A stretch of DNA of 39,987 bases from Labrys sp. WJW. GTDB lineage: Bacteria; Pseudomonadota; Alphaproteobacteria; Rhizobiales; Labraceae. The stretch's first letter is position 1, and each line of letters opens with the position of its first letter. This document shows positions 25,972-34,899 of this stretch, piece by piece. The notes beneath the pieces are model-generated. The model was given only the letters and a program-made list of their open reading frames with translations. It had not been told where the DNA came from and did not search any database. The DNA lies in the NCBI RefSeq assembly GCF_001676615.1, contig NZ_LYXZ01000023.1:1-39987 (forward strand). The letters are read 5' to 3'. The translations under genes and the position numbers were made by a program.

Positions 25972-26144
25972 GCCCCTCACCTCTATCCTCTCCCCGTAAG
26001 AACGGGGCGAGGGGCGCCGGGTGTTGCGCTTTAATGTAAAACGCCGCATTTGCTGGACAGGGCGCGACGCCAAACTCCCCCTCGCCCCGTTCTTACGGGG
26101 TATCGTCAACTCTCTTGAGTTGACTAGGGGTAAGGGTGAGGGGC
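25972..26144. repeat. Large inverted repeat between binding-protein and permease genes
   Basis: CCCCGTAAGAACGGGGCGAG at 25992 on is mirrored by CTCGCCCCGTTCTTACGGGG at 26081-26100, with outer arms GCCCCTCACC and GGTGAGGGGC-like near 25974 and 26135. It lies in the 294-base gap and has little else; it could cut transcription after the binding-protein gene. Confidence 0.75.
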
Positions 26145-26209
26145 AGCACAGTCCGTGCTGTGAAAAACCAATCAGCTCTTCCCTTCGGCACCGAGGAGGC
26201 ACACACCGT

Positions 26210-27079
26210 ATGGGGCGTGCGACACCCTATCTTCTGATCCTGCCAAGCTTCCTGATGGCGGCCTTCATCATCTTCTGGCCGCTCTACCAGATCGGCCAGA
26301 TCTCGCTGCATGACGTCAACCGCTTCGGCATGCTCCGGGAGTTTTCGGGCCTCGCCAATTTCCAGGCCCTGTTCGCCGATCCCGATTTCATCGCGGCGCT
26401 CTGGCGCACGCTGGTGTGGACGGTGGGCGTGGTCGCGGGAACGCTAATCGTCTCAGTGCCGATCGCCCTCATCCTCAACGACGATTTCTACGGGCGCAGC
26501 CTCGCCCGCGTCATCATCATGCTGCCCTGGGCGGTGTCGCTGGCCATGACGGCAGTGGTCTGGCGCTGGGCGCTCAATGGCGAGAGCGGCATGCTCAATT
26601 CCGGGCTGCGCGGGCTTGGCCTGACCAGCCATAACATCGAATGGCTGGCGGATGCGTCCACAGCCTTTCCGATGCAGATCCTGATCGGCATCCTGGTCTC
26701 GATCCCCTTCACGGTGACGATCTTCCTGGGCGGCCTGTCCTCGGTGCCCGATGATCTCTACGATGCCGGCGCGGTGGAGGGGGCGAGCCGCTGGCAGCAA
26801 TTCACCCACATCACGCTGCCCTTGCTGAAGCCCTTCATCAACATCGCTTTGGTGATGAACACCATCAACGTGTTCAATTCCTTCCCGATCATCTGGGTGA
26901 CCACGCAGGGCGGCCCGGCCAATTCGACCGACATCCTGGTGACCTATCTCTACAAGCTCGCCTTCCGCCTGGGTAAGTTCGGCGAGGCGGCGGCGGTATC
27001 GATCATCATGTTCGCCCTGCTGCTCGTCTTCGCCATCATCTATGTGCGGCTGGCCATGCGCGAGGAGGAACAGGCATGA
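26210..27079 (+). CDS. Sugar ABC transporter permease (MalF/UgpA type)
   Basis: From ATG 26210, with GAGGAGG upstream, the protein is 289 residues and has six membrane helices. The cytoplasmic EAA loop reads [15 protein letters not shown], then ITLPLLKP, fitting contact with the ATPase. The upstream in-frame extension covers repeat DNA and is rejected. It overlaps the second permease start by four bases (ATGA), so they are translated together. Confidence 0.93.
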   Translation: MGRATPYLLILPSFLMAAFIIFWPLYQIGQISLHDVNRFGMLREFSGLANFQALFADPDFIAALWRTLVWTVGVVAGTLIVSVPIALILNDDFYGRSLARVIIMLPWAVSLAMTAVVWRWALNGESGMLNSGLRGLGLTSHNIEWLADASTAFPMQILIGILVSIPFTVTIFLGGLSSVPDDLYDAGAVEGASRWQQFTHITLPLLKPFINIALVMNTINVFNSFPIIWVTTQGGPANSTDILVTYLYKLAFRLGKFGEAAAVSIIMFALLLVFAIIYVRLAMREEEQA

Positions 27080-27915
27080 GCAAACTCAAGCGCTCCGTGC
27101 TCTATTGGGTGCTGCTGTCGCCCCTGATCGTCCTCACGCTCTTTCCCTTCGCGGTGATGCTGGTGACGGCGCTCAAGCCGACGGAGGAGATGCTGTCCTC
27201 CTCCTGGTGGCCGAGCCGGCCGGTCTGGGGCAATTTCGTCACCATGTATACCGAGACGGCCTTCGGGCCGGCGCTCGCCAATTCGCTGATCGTGTCGCTG
27301 GTCACCACCGTGCTGACGGTGCTGGTCGCCATCCCCGCCGCCTATGCGCTCAGCCGCTATCGCTTCGCTGCGCGCGGGGCCTTCCGCCAGTTCCTGCTGA
27401 TCTCGCAGATGCTCTCGCCGATCGTGCTGGTCTTCGGCCTGTTCCGCCTGCTGGTGGAACTCGGCAACCGCCTCGGCTTCCAACTCATCGACAGCCTCAC
27501 CGGCGTCACCTTCATCTACATCGCCTTCAACCTCGCCTTCGCGGTGTGGATGCTGCAGAGCTATTTCTCCACCATCCCCAAGGATCTGGAGGAAGCGGCC
27601 TGGATCGAGGGGGCTAGCCCCTTTGCCACGCTGGTCAAGGTGTTCCTGCCGCTGGCGCTGCCGGCGATGGCGGTGACGGCGATCTTCACCTTCATCAATG
27701 CCTGGAACGAATATGTCATCGCCCTCACCATGCTGCGCAAGCAGGAGGCCTATACGCTGCCCCTGCAGGTGGTGAATCTGGTGGCCGGGCGCTATACGGT
27801 GGAGTGGAACTATGTGATGGCGGCTGCCCTGGCGGCGACCATCCCGATCGCGATCCTGTTCACCTGGCTGCAGCGCTATTTGATGCGTGGCCTTGCCCTG
27901 GGGGCGGTGAAGTAA
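27076..27915 (+). CDS. Sugar ABC transporter permease (MalG/UgpE type)
   Basis: 279 residues with six hydrophobic helices. The EAA loop is seen as [20 protein letters not shown], then LPLALPAMA. Together with the preceding permease it forms the membrane channel. The four-base overlap at the start shows translational coupling. The gene is followed by an inverted repeat of the GTCATTGCGAGCG family, after which RidA starts. Confidence 0.93.
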   Translation: MSKLKRSVLYWVLLSPLIVLTLFPFAVMLVTALKPTEEMLSSSWWPSRPVWGNFVTMYTETAFGPALANSLIVSLVTTVLTVLVAIPAAYALSRYRFAARGAFRQFLLISQMLSPIVLVFGLFRLLVELGNRLGFQLIDSLTGVTFIYIAFNLAFAVWMLQSYFSTIPKDLEEAAWIEGASPFATLVKVFLPLALPAMAVTAIFTFINAWNEYVIALTMLRKQEAYTLPLQVVNLVAGRYTVEWNYVMAAALAATIPIAILFTWLQRYLMRGLALGAVK

Positions 27916-27922
27916 GTAGATC

Positions 27923-28006
27923 GTCATTGCGAGCGTAGCGAAGCAATCCAGGACACAACGTACCGTGCCGGAAATTTCTGGATTGCTTCGCTACGCTCGC
28001 AATGAC
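27923..28006. repeat. Perfect 29-bp inverted repeat (GTCATTGCGAGCG family, second copy)
   Basis: 27923-27951 is the exact reverse complement of 27978-28006. Arms differ from those at 22105-22190 only at one base pair (T for C after GCGAGCG), so both belong to one dispersed family and have kept symmetry. Confidence 0.9.
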
Positions 28007-28038
28007 GCGACGAGTTGATGCAACCTACCGGGATATCC

Positions 28039-28404
28039 ATGACCAAGCAGCATTTCGGCACCTCCCATGTCCCCTTGTCCCCGGCCGTGCGGGCGGGTGA
28101 CAGCATCCATGTTTCCGGCCAGGTGCCGACCTTGCCGGACGGCTCGGTGGTGCCGGGCGGCATCGAGGCGCAGACCCGCCAGGTGATGGACAATCTCGCC
28201 AAGGCCCTGGCGCTGGCCGGGGCGGGGCTGGAGGACGTGGTCAAGACCACGGTGATCCTGGCCGATGCCCGTGACTTCGGTGCCTTCAACAAGGTCTATG
28301 GCAGCTATTTCCCTGCCAACCCGCCGGCGCGCACCACGCTGGAAGCCCAGCTGATGATCGACATCAGGATCGAGATCGAGGCGATCGCCTACAAGCCGCT
28401 GTAG
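28039..28404 (+). CDS. RidA (YjgF/YER057c/UK114)-family protein
   Basis: From ATG 28039 the protein is 121 residues, a normal RidA length. It has SPAVRAGDSIHVSGQVP near the start, QTRQVMDNLAKALALAGAGL in the middle and PARTTLEAQLM, where the Arg is the substrate-binding residue of deaminase-type RidA. RidA proteins hydrolyse reactive enamine/imine products of PLP enzymes, or act in amino-sugar breakdown. Here it ends the ABC importer gene group, so it may remove a by-product of the imported compound. Upstream TTG and ATG are possible starts but less likely. Confidence 0.88.
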   Translation: MTKQHFGTSHVPLSPAVRAGDSIHVSGQVPTLPDGSVVPGGIEAQTRQVMDNLAKALALAGAGLEDVVKTTVILADARDFGAFNKVYGSYFPANPPARTTLEAQLMIDIRIEIEAIAYKPL

Positions 28405-28435
28405 GAAGAAGCGGCATTATCCTTACCTTGGACCT

Positions 28436-28453
28436 CCTTCCCAAGCGGGAAGG
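28436..28453 (+). terminator. Hairpin after ridA, possible terminator
   Basis: CCTTCCC, loop AAGC, GGGAAGG form a 7-bp stem 32 bases after the RidA stop, with no T tract. Weak support as an intrinsic terminator. Confidence 0.35.
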
Positions 28454-28556
28454 GGGCCTCGGGGGAGGGAAGGCAATCGATGTTTCCGGCTGGTTCGGAC
28501 TCGACAAGGCTCCCGATTTGCTCTAGCAATTATGCGAACAAACAGGGAACATTGTC

Positions 28557-28943
28557 ATGAAGCTCGGTTACGTCGTTCATTACGTTCGTGATGTCGTGGA
28601 GACGTCGGCCTTCTACAAGCAGGCCTTCGGGCTGGAGACGCGCTTCATTGCCGAGGGGCAGTTCGCCGAGCTCGTCACCGGCGAGACGGCTTTGTGCTTT
28701 GCCGATGAGAGTTTCGTCACCGACATGGTCGGTGCCTTTCAGCCCAACCGGCCGGATGCGCTTCCGGCGGGCACCGAGATCGCACTGGTCGTCGACGATG
28801 TCGAGATCGCCTACAAGAAGGCCCTGTTCGCGGGGGCGCAGGCGGTGTCGCCGCCGGCACAGAAACCCTGGGGCCAGATCGTCGCCTATGTCCGCGACAA
28901 CAATGGCTGCCTGGTCGAGATCTGCACCAAGGTGGCGGTCTGA
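28557..28943 (+). CDS. VOC (glyoxalase/bleomycin-resistance-like) protein
   Basis: 128 residues. It begins MKLGYVVHYVRDVVETSAFY, typical of the VOC fold, with a second strand set ending WGQIVAYVRDNNGCLVEICT. A metal-type Glu (E124-area, LVEIC) and N-terminal His8 are present, but the ligands were not fully matched, so the reaction is unknown. It stands alone between ridA and a convergent zinc-ribbon gene; AGGGA upstream of ATG 28557 is a good ribosome binding site. Confidence 0.85.
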   Translation: MKLGYVVHYVRDVVETSAFYKQAFGLETRFIAEGQFAELVTGETALCFADESFVTDMVGAFQPNRPDALPAGTEIALVVDDVEIAYKKALFAGAQAVSPPAQKPWGQIVAYVRDNNGCLVEICTKVAV

Positions 28944-28957
28944 GCGGATGCAGCGGC

Positions 28958-29197
28958 TCAGCCGCTGACGATGATCAGCGTCATGATCACCGCGGCCACG
29001 CTGATGCAAAAGACCGCGCCGAGCACGAGCTGCACCAGGGCGTTGGCCGAGACATAGGTGCCGGCGACGCCGCCCAGCACGCGGATCGCCGTCTGCTTGC
29101 CCTCGCCGGCGGCGGCGATCGGATGCCCGCAGGACGGGCAGGCCAAGGCCTGCTCCGAGACGCGCTGGGTACAGGCCGGGCAGGGGATCAACGCCAT
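28958..29197 (-). CDS. Zinc-ribbon membrane protein
   Basis: From ATG 29197 the 79-residue protein starts MALIPCPACTQRVSEQALAC and continues PSCGHPI: two CxxC pairs (C6-C9 and C20-C23) make a zinc ribbon of the rubredoxin/zinc_ribbon_2 type. Two hydrophobic segments follow (ALVQLVLGAVFCISVAAVIM). Proteins of this plan are small membrane factors of unknown role. The longer frame upstream is arginine-rich, has no good start and overlaps the OmpA-like gene. Confidence 0.75.
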   Translation of the reverse strand: MALIPCPACTQRVSEQALACPSCGHPIAAAGEGKQTAIRVLGGVAGTYVSANALVQLVLGAVFCISVAAVIMTLIIVSG

Positions 29198-29240
29198 GGT
29201 GTCGCCTTTTGCTGGAGGAATGTGATGGAACGGGCCTCGA

Positions 29241-29924
29241 TCATTCCGGCGGCTTGCCGATCTCGAACTCAACCCGGCGGTTGCGCTGGCGGCCCTCGGG
29301 ATCGTCGGCGCCGTCGGCCTTCTGGTTGGGGGCAACGGGGCGGGCCTCGCCATAGCCCTCGATGGTCAGGCGGCCGGGGCTGATCTTGCCTCGGGCGAGA
29401 TAGGCCTTTACCGAGGCGGCGCGGCGTTCGGACAGGGCGAGATTGTAGTCGTCCTCGCCCTTGGCATCGGTATGGCCGCCGATCGCAACCGGGGCCTTGG
29501 GAAAGGCTTTGAGCACTTCGACGAGGCGCGCCAGGACCGGCTTGGCGTCTGCACGGATGTCGGCCTTGTCGAAATCGAACAGCACGTCGCCGGGCAGGCT
29601 GATCAGGATCTTGCCCTCGCTCTCGCGGGCGCCGAACTGCTCGAGCAGGGCCTGCGTGCGGCTGCGCAGCTTGGCCGGCACCTCTTTGAGGCGCAGGCTG
29701 GAAGCTCCGCCAGCCGGGCCGAGCCGGCTTGCCGGGGCCTGCGGTGCAAAGCGCGTGGGTGGCAAGGCATAGGGCTGCCAGCGGCTGACGCCGATGAGCC
29801 TGGGGCGGACGAGCGTCGGGTGCTCGCCGATCGGCTCGCGGCGGTATTCTATCACGAGGGCCGATGCCGGCCATGCCGGAAGAGCAAGGGCCAGCAGCGC
29901 CGCGGCGGCGCCGAGGCGCTTCAT
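29241..29924 (-). CDS. OmpA-like peptidoglycan-binding protein
   Basis: 227 residues. A signal peptide (to ~23, PASALV) is followed by an unrecognised spacer and a C-terminal OmpA-like domain: VLFDFDKADIRADAKPVLAR, GGHTDAKGEDDYNLALSERR, IEGYGEARPVA and RNRRVEFEI. The Asp in TDAKG and the Arg in NRRVE bind diaminopimelate of peptidoglycan. There is no beta-barrel domain; it is a periplasmic anchor. Its start overlaps the stop of the upstream secreted-protein gene by four bases. Confidence 0.9.
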   Translation of the reverse strand: MKRLGAAAALLALALPAWPASALVIEYRREPIGEHPTLVRPRLIGVSRWQPYALPPTRFAPQAPASRLGPAGGASSLRLKEVPAKLRSRTQALLEQFGARESEGKILISLPGDVLFDFDKADIRADAKPVLARLVEVLKAFPKAPVAIGGHTDAKGEDDYNLALSERRAASVKAYLARGKISPGRLTIEGYGEARPVAPNQKADGADDPEGRQRNRRVEFEIGKPPE

Positions 29925-30382
29925 TGCGCCTTGACCGGGATCTTGAGCGTCAGGCCGGGGGCGTTGAGGTCGTCGCCCGCATTGCCGTCGTTGAAGACCA
30001 GCCGGACCTCACCGGTATCGGCCGGAATGCGGCCGGGAAAGACCAGCTCGCCATCCATGCTCTGGCCGTTCTGGATCATCAGATAGGGATTGTCCTCGGG
30101 CTGGCGCAGGCTGAGCTTCTGGCTGTTGCCGATGTCGAGGAAGGCGTTGACGTCGTTGAGATTGACGCGGTTGGTCTGGCGGCTGTCGAAGGAGGCGACG
30201 AGGCTGACCACCGTGGCATCCTCGCCCACGGTGATCTTCTTGACGATCACCGTGACCCCGGCGGGCACGCTGGTCTGCACGCTGCCCTGATGCACCACCT
30301 GGGCAGCCTCCCCGGCCACCGATGGGGCAGCCATCGTCACGGCCAGGCCGGCGGCAACCACCGCGCGCGCAAGAAACTTCAT
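29921..30382 (-). CDS. Exported protein, unknown function, coupled to OmpA-like gene
   Basis: From ATG 30382 the protein is 153 residues, with a signal peptide MKFLARAVVAAGLAVTMAAP and cleavage after SVAG. The mature part is strand-rich (SVQTSVPAGVTVIVKKITV, SLVASFDSRQTNRVNLNDV). No family recognised; the sequence recalls adhesion-like or beta-sandwich proteins. The OmpA-like gene starts within its last codons, so the two are co-translated and probably work together at the cell wall. The start at 30415 would hide the signal. Confidence 0.7.
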   Translation of the reverse strand: MKFLARAVVAAGLAVTMAAPSVAGEAAQVVHQGSVQTSVPAGVTVIVKKITVGEDATVVSLVASFDSRQTNRVNLNDVNAFLDIGNSQKLSLRQPEDNPYLMIQNGQSMDGELVFPGRIPADTGEVRLVFNDGNAGDDLNAPGLTLKIPVKAQ

Positions 30383-30672
30383 TCCAACTCTCCCCAGCAC
30401 CCCGATTGAATCCAAAAGCCAGCTACAAGCTTATGGATCTCAGCCCGAAACTATCACCGGGCCTGTCGGCAGTTCAACTACGCGATCATCTGCAGCTATA
30501 GGCTGTGGACAGATGGGTCTAGACTACGAGCAGGCCAGGGCATTACGACAGCCTGGATGCGTCATTGCGAGGTCGGGCAGCTATACCTGTGGGAACAGGC
30601 GAGAGGCCTCGGCGGCGCGAAAGCCGGCCGGCCGGCGCGTCGCCTCCTGCCGCGACACGTGAAGGGCAAACG
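30383..30672. other. Non-coding gap before purH terminator
   Basis: No gene is supported in about 290 bases. A degenerate GTCATTGCGAGG remnant lies at 30561-30571 without its second arm, and the sequence is GC-rich with no reliable promoter. Confidence 0.5.
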
Positions 30673-30697
30673 GCCTTCCCCACGCCGCAGGGAAGGC
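30673..30697 (-). terminator. Probable terminator of purH
   Basis: GCCTTCCC pairs with GGGAAGGC around a 9-base loop, 29 bases beyond the purH stop. On the minus strand it is followed by CGTTTGCC, a weak T run. Confidence 0.5.
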
Positions 30698-30725
30698 TGG
30701 TCGGGCTTGCGCAGCCGGGCCGGCC

Positions 30726-32315
30726 TCAGTGCCGGAAATGGCGCGTGCCGGTGAACACCATGGCAAGGCCGGCCGCGTCGGCGGCGGCGATCACCTCGGC
30801 GTCGCGCTGCGAGCCGCCCGGCTGGATCACGGCGGTGGCGCCGGCGGCGACCGCGGCCTCCAACCCGTCGGCGAAGGGGAAGAAGGCGTCCGAAGCCACC
30901 ACCGAGCCCTTGGTGAGGGTTTCCGGCAGGCCTGCCAGCTTGGCGGCATCGGCAGCCTTGGCGGCGGCGATGCGGGCCGAATCGACGCGGCTCATCTGGC
31001 CGGCGCCGATGCCGACGCTGGCCCCGTCCTTCACATAGACGATGGCGTTGGACTTCACATGCTTGGCGATGCGGAAGGCGAAGGCGAGGTCGGCCATCTC
31101 CTTGGGCGTGGGGCTGCGCTTGGTCACCACCTTCAGCGTCATGTCGTCGACCACGGCATTGTCGCGCGACTGCACCAGCAGGCCGCCCGCCAGAGTCTTG
31201 GCGGTGAGACCCTCCGCGCGCGGATCGGGCAGGGCGCCGGTGACGAGCAGGCGCAGGTTCTTCTTGGCCGAGATGATGGCGATGGCTTCCTCGCTGGCAT
31301 CGGGGGCGACGATCACCTCGGTGAAGATCTCGACGATCTTCCGCGCGGTATCGGCATCGAGCGTGCGGTTCACCGCGATGATGCCGCCGAAGGCCGAGAC
31401 GGGGTCGCAGGCAAAGGCCTTCTCATAGGCTTCGACCAGCGTCGGCGCCTCGGCGACGCCGCAGGGATTGGCATGCTTGACGATCACCACGGCGGCTGAC
31501 TTGGCCGGATCGAATTCGGCAACGCATTCGAAGGCGGCGTCGGTGTCGTTGAGGTTGTTGTAGGAAAGCGCCTTGCCCTGGAGCTGGCGGGCGGTGGCGA
31601 CGCCCGGGCGCTTTTCGGGGGTGAGGTAGAAGGCCGCGCTCTGATGCGGGTTCTCGCCATAGCGCAGCGCCTCGGCCAGCGTGCCGCCGAAGGCGCGGAA
31701 GGTCGGCGTGTCCTCCTCCAGCGTCGCGGCAAACCAGTTGGAGATGGCGGCGTCATAGGCGCCGGTGCGGGCATAGGCCTTGGCGGCCATGCGGCGGCGG
31801 AAGATCAGGCTGGTCGCCCCCTCGTTCTCGGCGATCTCGGCCAGCACGTCGTCGTAATCGGCGACGTCGACGATCACGGTGACGTCGTCATGGTTCTTGG
31901 CGGCGGCGCGGATCATGGCGGGGCCGCCGATGTCGATGTTCTCGATCAGGTCCTCGAAGCTGCCGCCGCGGGCGAGCGTCGCCTCGAAGGGGTAGAGGTT
32001 GACGACGAGGAGGTCGATCGGCCCGATGCCGTGGGCGGCCATGGCCGCGCGGTGCTCTTCATTGCCGCGAATGGCGAGCAGGCCGCCATGCACCTTGGGA
32101 TGCAGCGTCTTGACGCGGCCGTCCATCATCTCTGGAAAGCGGGTGATGTCGGAGACGTCCTTGACGGGGAGGCCGGCCTCCTCCAGCGCCTTGCGCGTGC
32201 CCCCGGTCGAGACCAGCTCGACGCCGCGGGCGGCGAGGCCTTTGGCGAAGTCGATCAGGCCTGATTTGTCCGAAACGGACAGCAGGGCGCGGGCGATGGG
32301 GGCAGCAGCGGTCAA
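30726..32315 (-). CDS. purH: Bifunctional AICAR transformylase / IMP cyclohydrolase
   Basis: PurH makes the last two steps of inosine monophosphate synthesis: it formylates AICAR with 10-formyl-THF and closes the ring. The 529-residue protein has the usual size. The N-terminal cyclohydrolase (MGS-like) domain reads [43 protein letters not shown]. The transformylase half carries [15 protein letters not shown] and [10 protein letters not shown] with catalytic Lys280 and His281, then [13 protein letters not shown]. It stands alone on the minus strand, with a terminator hairpin downstream and a large inverted repeat upstream. Confidence 0.97.
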   Translation of the reverse strand: MTAAAPIARALLSVSDKSGLIDFAKGLAARGVELVSTGGTRKALEEAGLPVKDVSDITRFPEMMDGRVKTLHPKVHGGLLAIRGNEEHRAAMAAHGIGPIDLLVVNLYPFEATLARGGSFEDLIENIDIGGPAMIRAAAKNHDDVTVIVDVADYDDVLAEIAENEGATSLIFRRRMAAKAYARTGAYDAAISNWFAATLEEDTPTFRAFGGTLAEALRYGENPHQSAAFYLTPEKRPGVATARQLQGKALSYNNLNDTDAAFECVAEFDPAKSAAVVIVKHANPCGVAEAPTLVEAYEKAFACDPVSAFGGIIAVNRTLDADTARKIVEIFTEVIVAPDASEEAIAIISAKKNLRLLVTGALPDPRAEGLTAKTLAGGLLVQSRDNAVVDDMTLKVVTKRSPTPKEMADLAFAFRIAKHVKSNAIVYVKDGASVGIGAGQMSRVDSARIAAAKAADAAKLAGLPETLTKGSVVASDAFFPFADGLEAAVAAGATAVIQPGGSQRDAEVIAAADAAGLAMVFTGTRHFRH

Positions 32316-32390
32316 GGGTGCAATCTCCGAGGCAGGGTTTGGCCGCTTGATAGCGCAAGATGAGGGGAAGGGGGAGATTTTTGGAGCGCG

Positions 32391-32645
32391 GACATCTCAG
32401 CGACATGCTCGCATGTCGCGATATCCGCTCTTCCTTTCTTGCAGGCGCGATGTTTCCAAGATGCGGACGGGACGTCCGCGGTCCCAGCCTGGGTGGTTCC
32501 AGCGCGAACCCAGCCGATGTCGCATGAGAAGCGACGTGGCTGGGACCGCGGACATCCTGTCCGCATCTTCCCTTCCATGAGGGCAGCGTTTCCAAGAGCG
32601 GATATCGCGACGTGCTCGCATGTCGCTGAGAAGTCCGCGCTCCAA
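32391..32645. repeat. Nested inverted repeat upstream of purH and rrf2 genes
   Basis: In the 411-base divergent gap (32316-32726), arms at 32391-32442 mirror 32594-32645 imperfectly (TTGGAGCGCGGAC...; CGACATGC..GCATGTCG). An inner pair, 32458-32488 and 32539-32569, repeats AAGATGCGGAC and GTCCGCATCTT. It belongs to the GCGGAC...GTCCGC family also seen at 24321, 35676 and 36746. No gene was found in the gap. Confidence 0.8.
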
Positions 32646-32673
32646 GCCCCGCATTTACACGCTGCACCAATAG

Positions 32674-32688
32674 GGATATCGTATATCC
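32674..32688. promoter_or_regulatory. Palindromic operator before the Rrf2 gene
   Basis: GGATAT, CGT, ATATCC is a perfect dyad 38 bases before the Rrf2 start. The same GGATAT-N3-ATATCC occurs twice before the AhpD-like gene (37369-37402), also followed by GTAAT. Rrf2 proteins bind such AT-rich dyads, so this probably gives autorepression. Confidence 0.65.
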
Positions 32689-32726
32689 GTAATTATCGGC
32701 GCGTACTGCCGCTACGGAATGAACGG

Positions 32727-33215
32727 ATGATCCTCAAAAGCCAAGTCGAATGGGCGCTGCATTGCTGTGCGATCCTCGCCGGCCTGCCGGCGGGGCGCTA
32801 CCTCTCGACCAAGGCGCTGGCCGAGTTCCACGGCGTGCCGAAGGAATATCTCTCCAAGGCGCTGCAGCACCTCTCGCAGGCCGGGCTGGTCGATACCACG
32901 CTCGGTCCCTCCGGCGGCTACCGGCTGGCGAGGCCCCCGGCCGAGCTGACCTTCCTCGACATCGTCGAGGCGGTGGAAGGGCCGTCGCGCACCTTCGTGT
33001 GCACCAATATCCGCGCCAACAATCCCTGCCGCCCCCAGGGCTATTGCGAGAGCGCGCCCTGCGCGGTGGCGCGCATCATGTGGGCGGCCGACGAGGCCTG
33101 GCGCGAGAAACTGCGCAGCGTCAAGCTGTCGGACCTGGTCTCGATCCTGTCGCAGGAGATTCCGGCCGAGCTGTGGAAGGATAGCTTCGAATGGGTGCTG
33201 GCGCGGGCAGGATGA
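32727..33215 (+). CDS. Rrf2-family transcriptional regulator with Cys cluster
   Basis: 162 residues from ATG 32727. MILKSQVEWALHCCAILAGL is a typical Rrf2 opening; the winged helix follows (STKALAEFHGVPKEYLSKAL, then PSGGYRLARPPAELTFLDI). Cys-rich CTNIRANNPCRPQGYCESAP in the C-terminal half holds C-x8-C-x5-C-x4-C spacing, typical of Fe-S or redox sensing. So it probably senses iron-sulfur or redox state. Its own promoter and the AhpD-like gene share a dyad operator. Its 3' end overlaps the MscS gene by 95 bases on the other strand. Confidence 0.88.
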   Translation: MILKSQVEWALHCCAILAGLPAGRYLSTKALAEFHGVPKEYLSKALQHLSQAGLVDTTLGPSGGYRLARPPAELTFLDIVEAVEGPSRTFVCTNIRANNPCRPQGYCESAPCAVARIMWAADEAWREKLRSVKLSDLVSILSQEIPAELWKDSFEWVLARAG

Positions 33216-34167
33216 GGGAGGCGGGCGAGGGCACGAGCGCGAGGCCGCCGGCTCCGCAGGCCTGGTAGAGCCGGTCGAGCACCTCGTTGCGCGCCGGCGT
33301 GCGCCGCGCCGGATTGGCGACGCAGAACTGCAGCTCGGCCTCGATCGCCAGCGCATCGATCGTCTTGAGCGCCACGATCGGCGCGGGCTCCCGGAGGATC
33401 CCCTCGCAGGCCCCGAGCACGGCCCGCAGTGCCTCGACGCTGTCATGCGGGCCCTGGCTGGCGGCGATCCGCACGCTCTGGCTGATCCAGTGGGTCTCGT
33501 CGGGGCGGCTGAGATTGGTCAGGCTGAGCTTGGCCAGCAGGCTGTTGGGCAGCACCACCACATTATGCGCGCCCGAGAGCAGGTTGGTGGAGCGCCAGTT
33601 GGTCTCGATCACCCGCCCCTCGGTGCCGTCGCCGAGGACGATCCAGTCGCCGAGGCCATAGGAGCGCCCGAGCGTCAGGGCGATGCCGGAAAAGACGTCG
33701 CCGAGCGTATTCTGCAAGGCGAGGCCGAGGATGACCGCGACCACGCCGGAGGTCGCCACCAACGTGCCGACGGGGGCACCGAACACGAAGCCCAGGATCG
33801 AGAGGGCGACGCCGAGATAGGCGAGGGCCACGAACAGGTCCTGCAGCAGATGGGCCTCGCGCGGCCGGCGGTTGAGGGCGAAATAGATGTGCATCAGGCC
33901 GATCACGGCCCAGGCCAGATGCGTCCACCACAGCACCCGCGCCGATTTGGCGACGAAGGCGGCCAGGCCGACGGCCTCGCGTGCCCCGAGTTCGTGCGGC
34001 CAGATGCCGTTGAGGCCGAGCAGCACCGTCATGCCGGTGAAGAACAGCAGCTGCACGATCAGCCGCGCCATCGGGCGCCGGCGCCCCTGGAGATGCCAGA
34101 CGACGATGCCGGCAAGGCCGAGGAGGTCGATCAGCACGAGGGGCAGGAAGGCGGGATCATCGACCAT
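33121..34167 (-). CDS. Mechanosensitive ion channel, MscS family
   Basis: From ATG 34167 the protein is 348 residues. Hydrophobic helices (residues ~10-150) lead to the pore helix VATSGVVAVILGLALQNTLG and the beta domain: GDWIVLGDGTEGRVIETNWR, then NVVVLPNSLLAKLSLTN. MscS channels open on membrane tension during hypo-osmotic shock. The longer start at 34263 adds an unlikely tail. The last ~31 residues, a Pro/Ser-rich tail, overlap the Rrf2 gene (33121-33215) tail-to-tail; they may be dispensable. Confidence 0.88.
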   Translation of the reverse strand: MVDDPAFLPLVLIDLLGLAGIVVWHLQGRRRPMARLIVQLLFFTGMTVLLGLNGIWPHELGAREAVGLAAFVAKSARVLWWTHLAWAVIGLMHIYFALNRRPREAHLLQDLFVALAYLGVALSILGFVFGAPVGTLVATSGVVAVILGLALQNTLGDVFSGIALTLGRSYGLGDWIVLGDGTEGRVIETNWRSTNLLSGAHNVVVLPNSLLAKLSLTNLSRPDETHWISQSVRIAASQGPHDSVEALRAVLGACEGILREPAPIVALKTIDALAIEAELQFCVANPARRTPARNEVLDRLYQACGAGGLALVPSPASLILPAPAPIRSYPSTARPESPATGSRPGPTA

Positions 34168-34282
34168 GGCTGGGGCTCGGAGGGAGGAGGCGTGTGTATG
34201 GGGGCGCACCGAGAAAGGCGCGAGAAGCCTTCCCCACCGTGTGGAGAGGGCTTTTCGTGCCACGCTCGGCCCGCTCGCACTC

Positions 34283-34693
34283 TTATTTCTGCAGCGGGAA
34301 GGTCAGTTCCTTCTGGGCGGTGTCGACCACGAACACCGCCAGCAGCTTGGCGGGCCGGGTCTTGCTGGCATTGGCGCTGACGCCGTGGCGGTCGCCCGGC
34401 ATTTCGGAGAAGTTCTGGCCGGCGCGGTAGACCTTCACCGGCCCGTCATTGACCTGGCTCTTGATCGCCCCTTCCAGCACGGTGGCATAGATGAAGGCGG
34501 AAGCGGGGTGGGTGTGGCCCTCGGAAAAGCCGCCGGGGCCATATTCGACCAGCACGCCCTTCAGGCTCTTGCCGGGGACGTTGGGCAGTTCGTGCTCATA
34601 GACGAGCGAGACCTTGGCCGCCTTGCCGTCGGCAACGGCCGGCGCGGTGAGCAGAGTGGAGATGGCGAAGGCAGCGAGGAGAGGACGGATCAT
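34283..34693 (-). CDS. Exported cupin-domain protein
   Basis: 136 residues with a signal peptide (to ~21, LLTAPAVADG). The cupin part reads GPGGFSEGHTHPASAFIYATV, then GQNFSEMPGDRHGVSANAS; the HxH...E and later H are metal ligands as in cupins. It acts in the periplasm; its ligand is unknown. It sits between the MscS gene and a repeat before an NmrA-like gene on the same strand. Confidence 0.85.
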   Translation of the reverse strand: MIRPLLAAFAISTLLTAPAVADGKAAKVSLVYEHELPNVPGKSLKGVLVEYGPGGFSEGHTHPASAFIYATVLEGAIKSQVNDGPVKVYRAGQNFSEMPGDRHGVSANASKTRPAKLLAVFVVDTAQKELTFPLQK

Positions 34694-34750
34694 GGTGGGG
34701 ATTCCTGGTTGGGGGACATGCTTGTGAAAATGATCGTGAAACTCGACCTG

Positions 34751-34877
34751 TCATCCCCGGCCGCGCTACTCGCGAGCGCAGCGAGAGAGAGCGAGGGGAA
34801 GGGGATCCAGGGGCCGTGGATCGGGCCCTTTAGCCCCTGGATCCCCTTCCCTCGGCCTACGGCCTCGCCGGGGATGA
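34751..34877. repeat. Inverted repeat between cupin and NmrA-like genes
   Basis: Outer arms TCATCCCCGGC and GCCGGGGATGA, and an inner 20+ bp arm pair around CGAGGGGAAGGGGATCCAGG, meet at a small loop near 34831. It is another dispersed intergenic element of the region. Confidence 0.75.
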
Positions 34878-34899
34878 CAGCGTTGCGGTCGCCGCCGCC

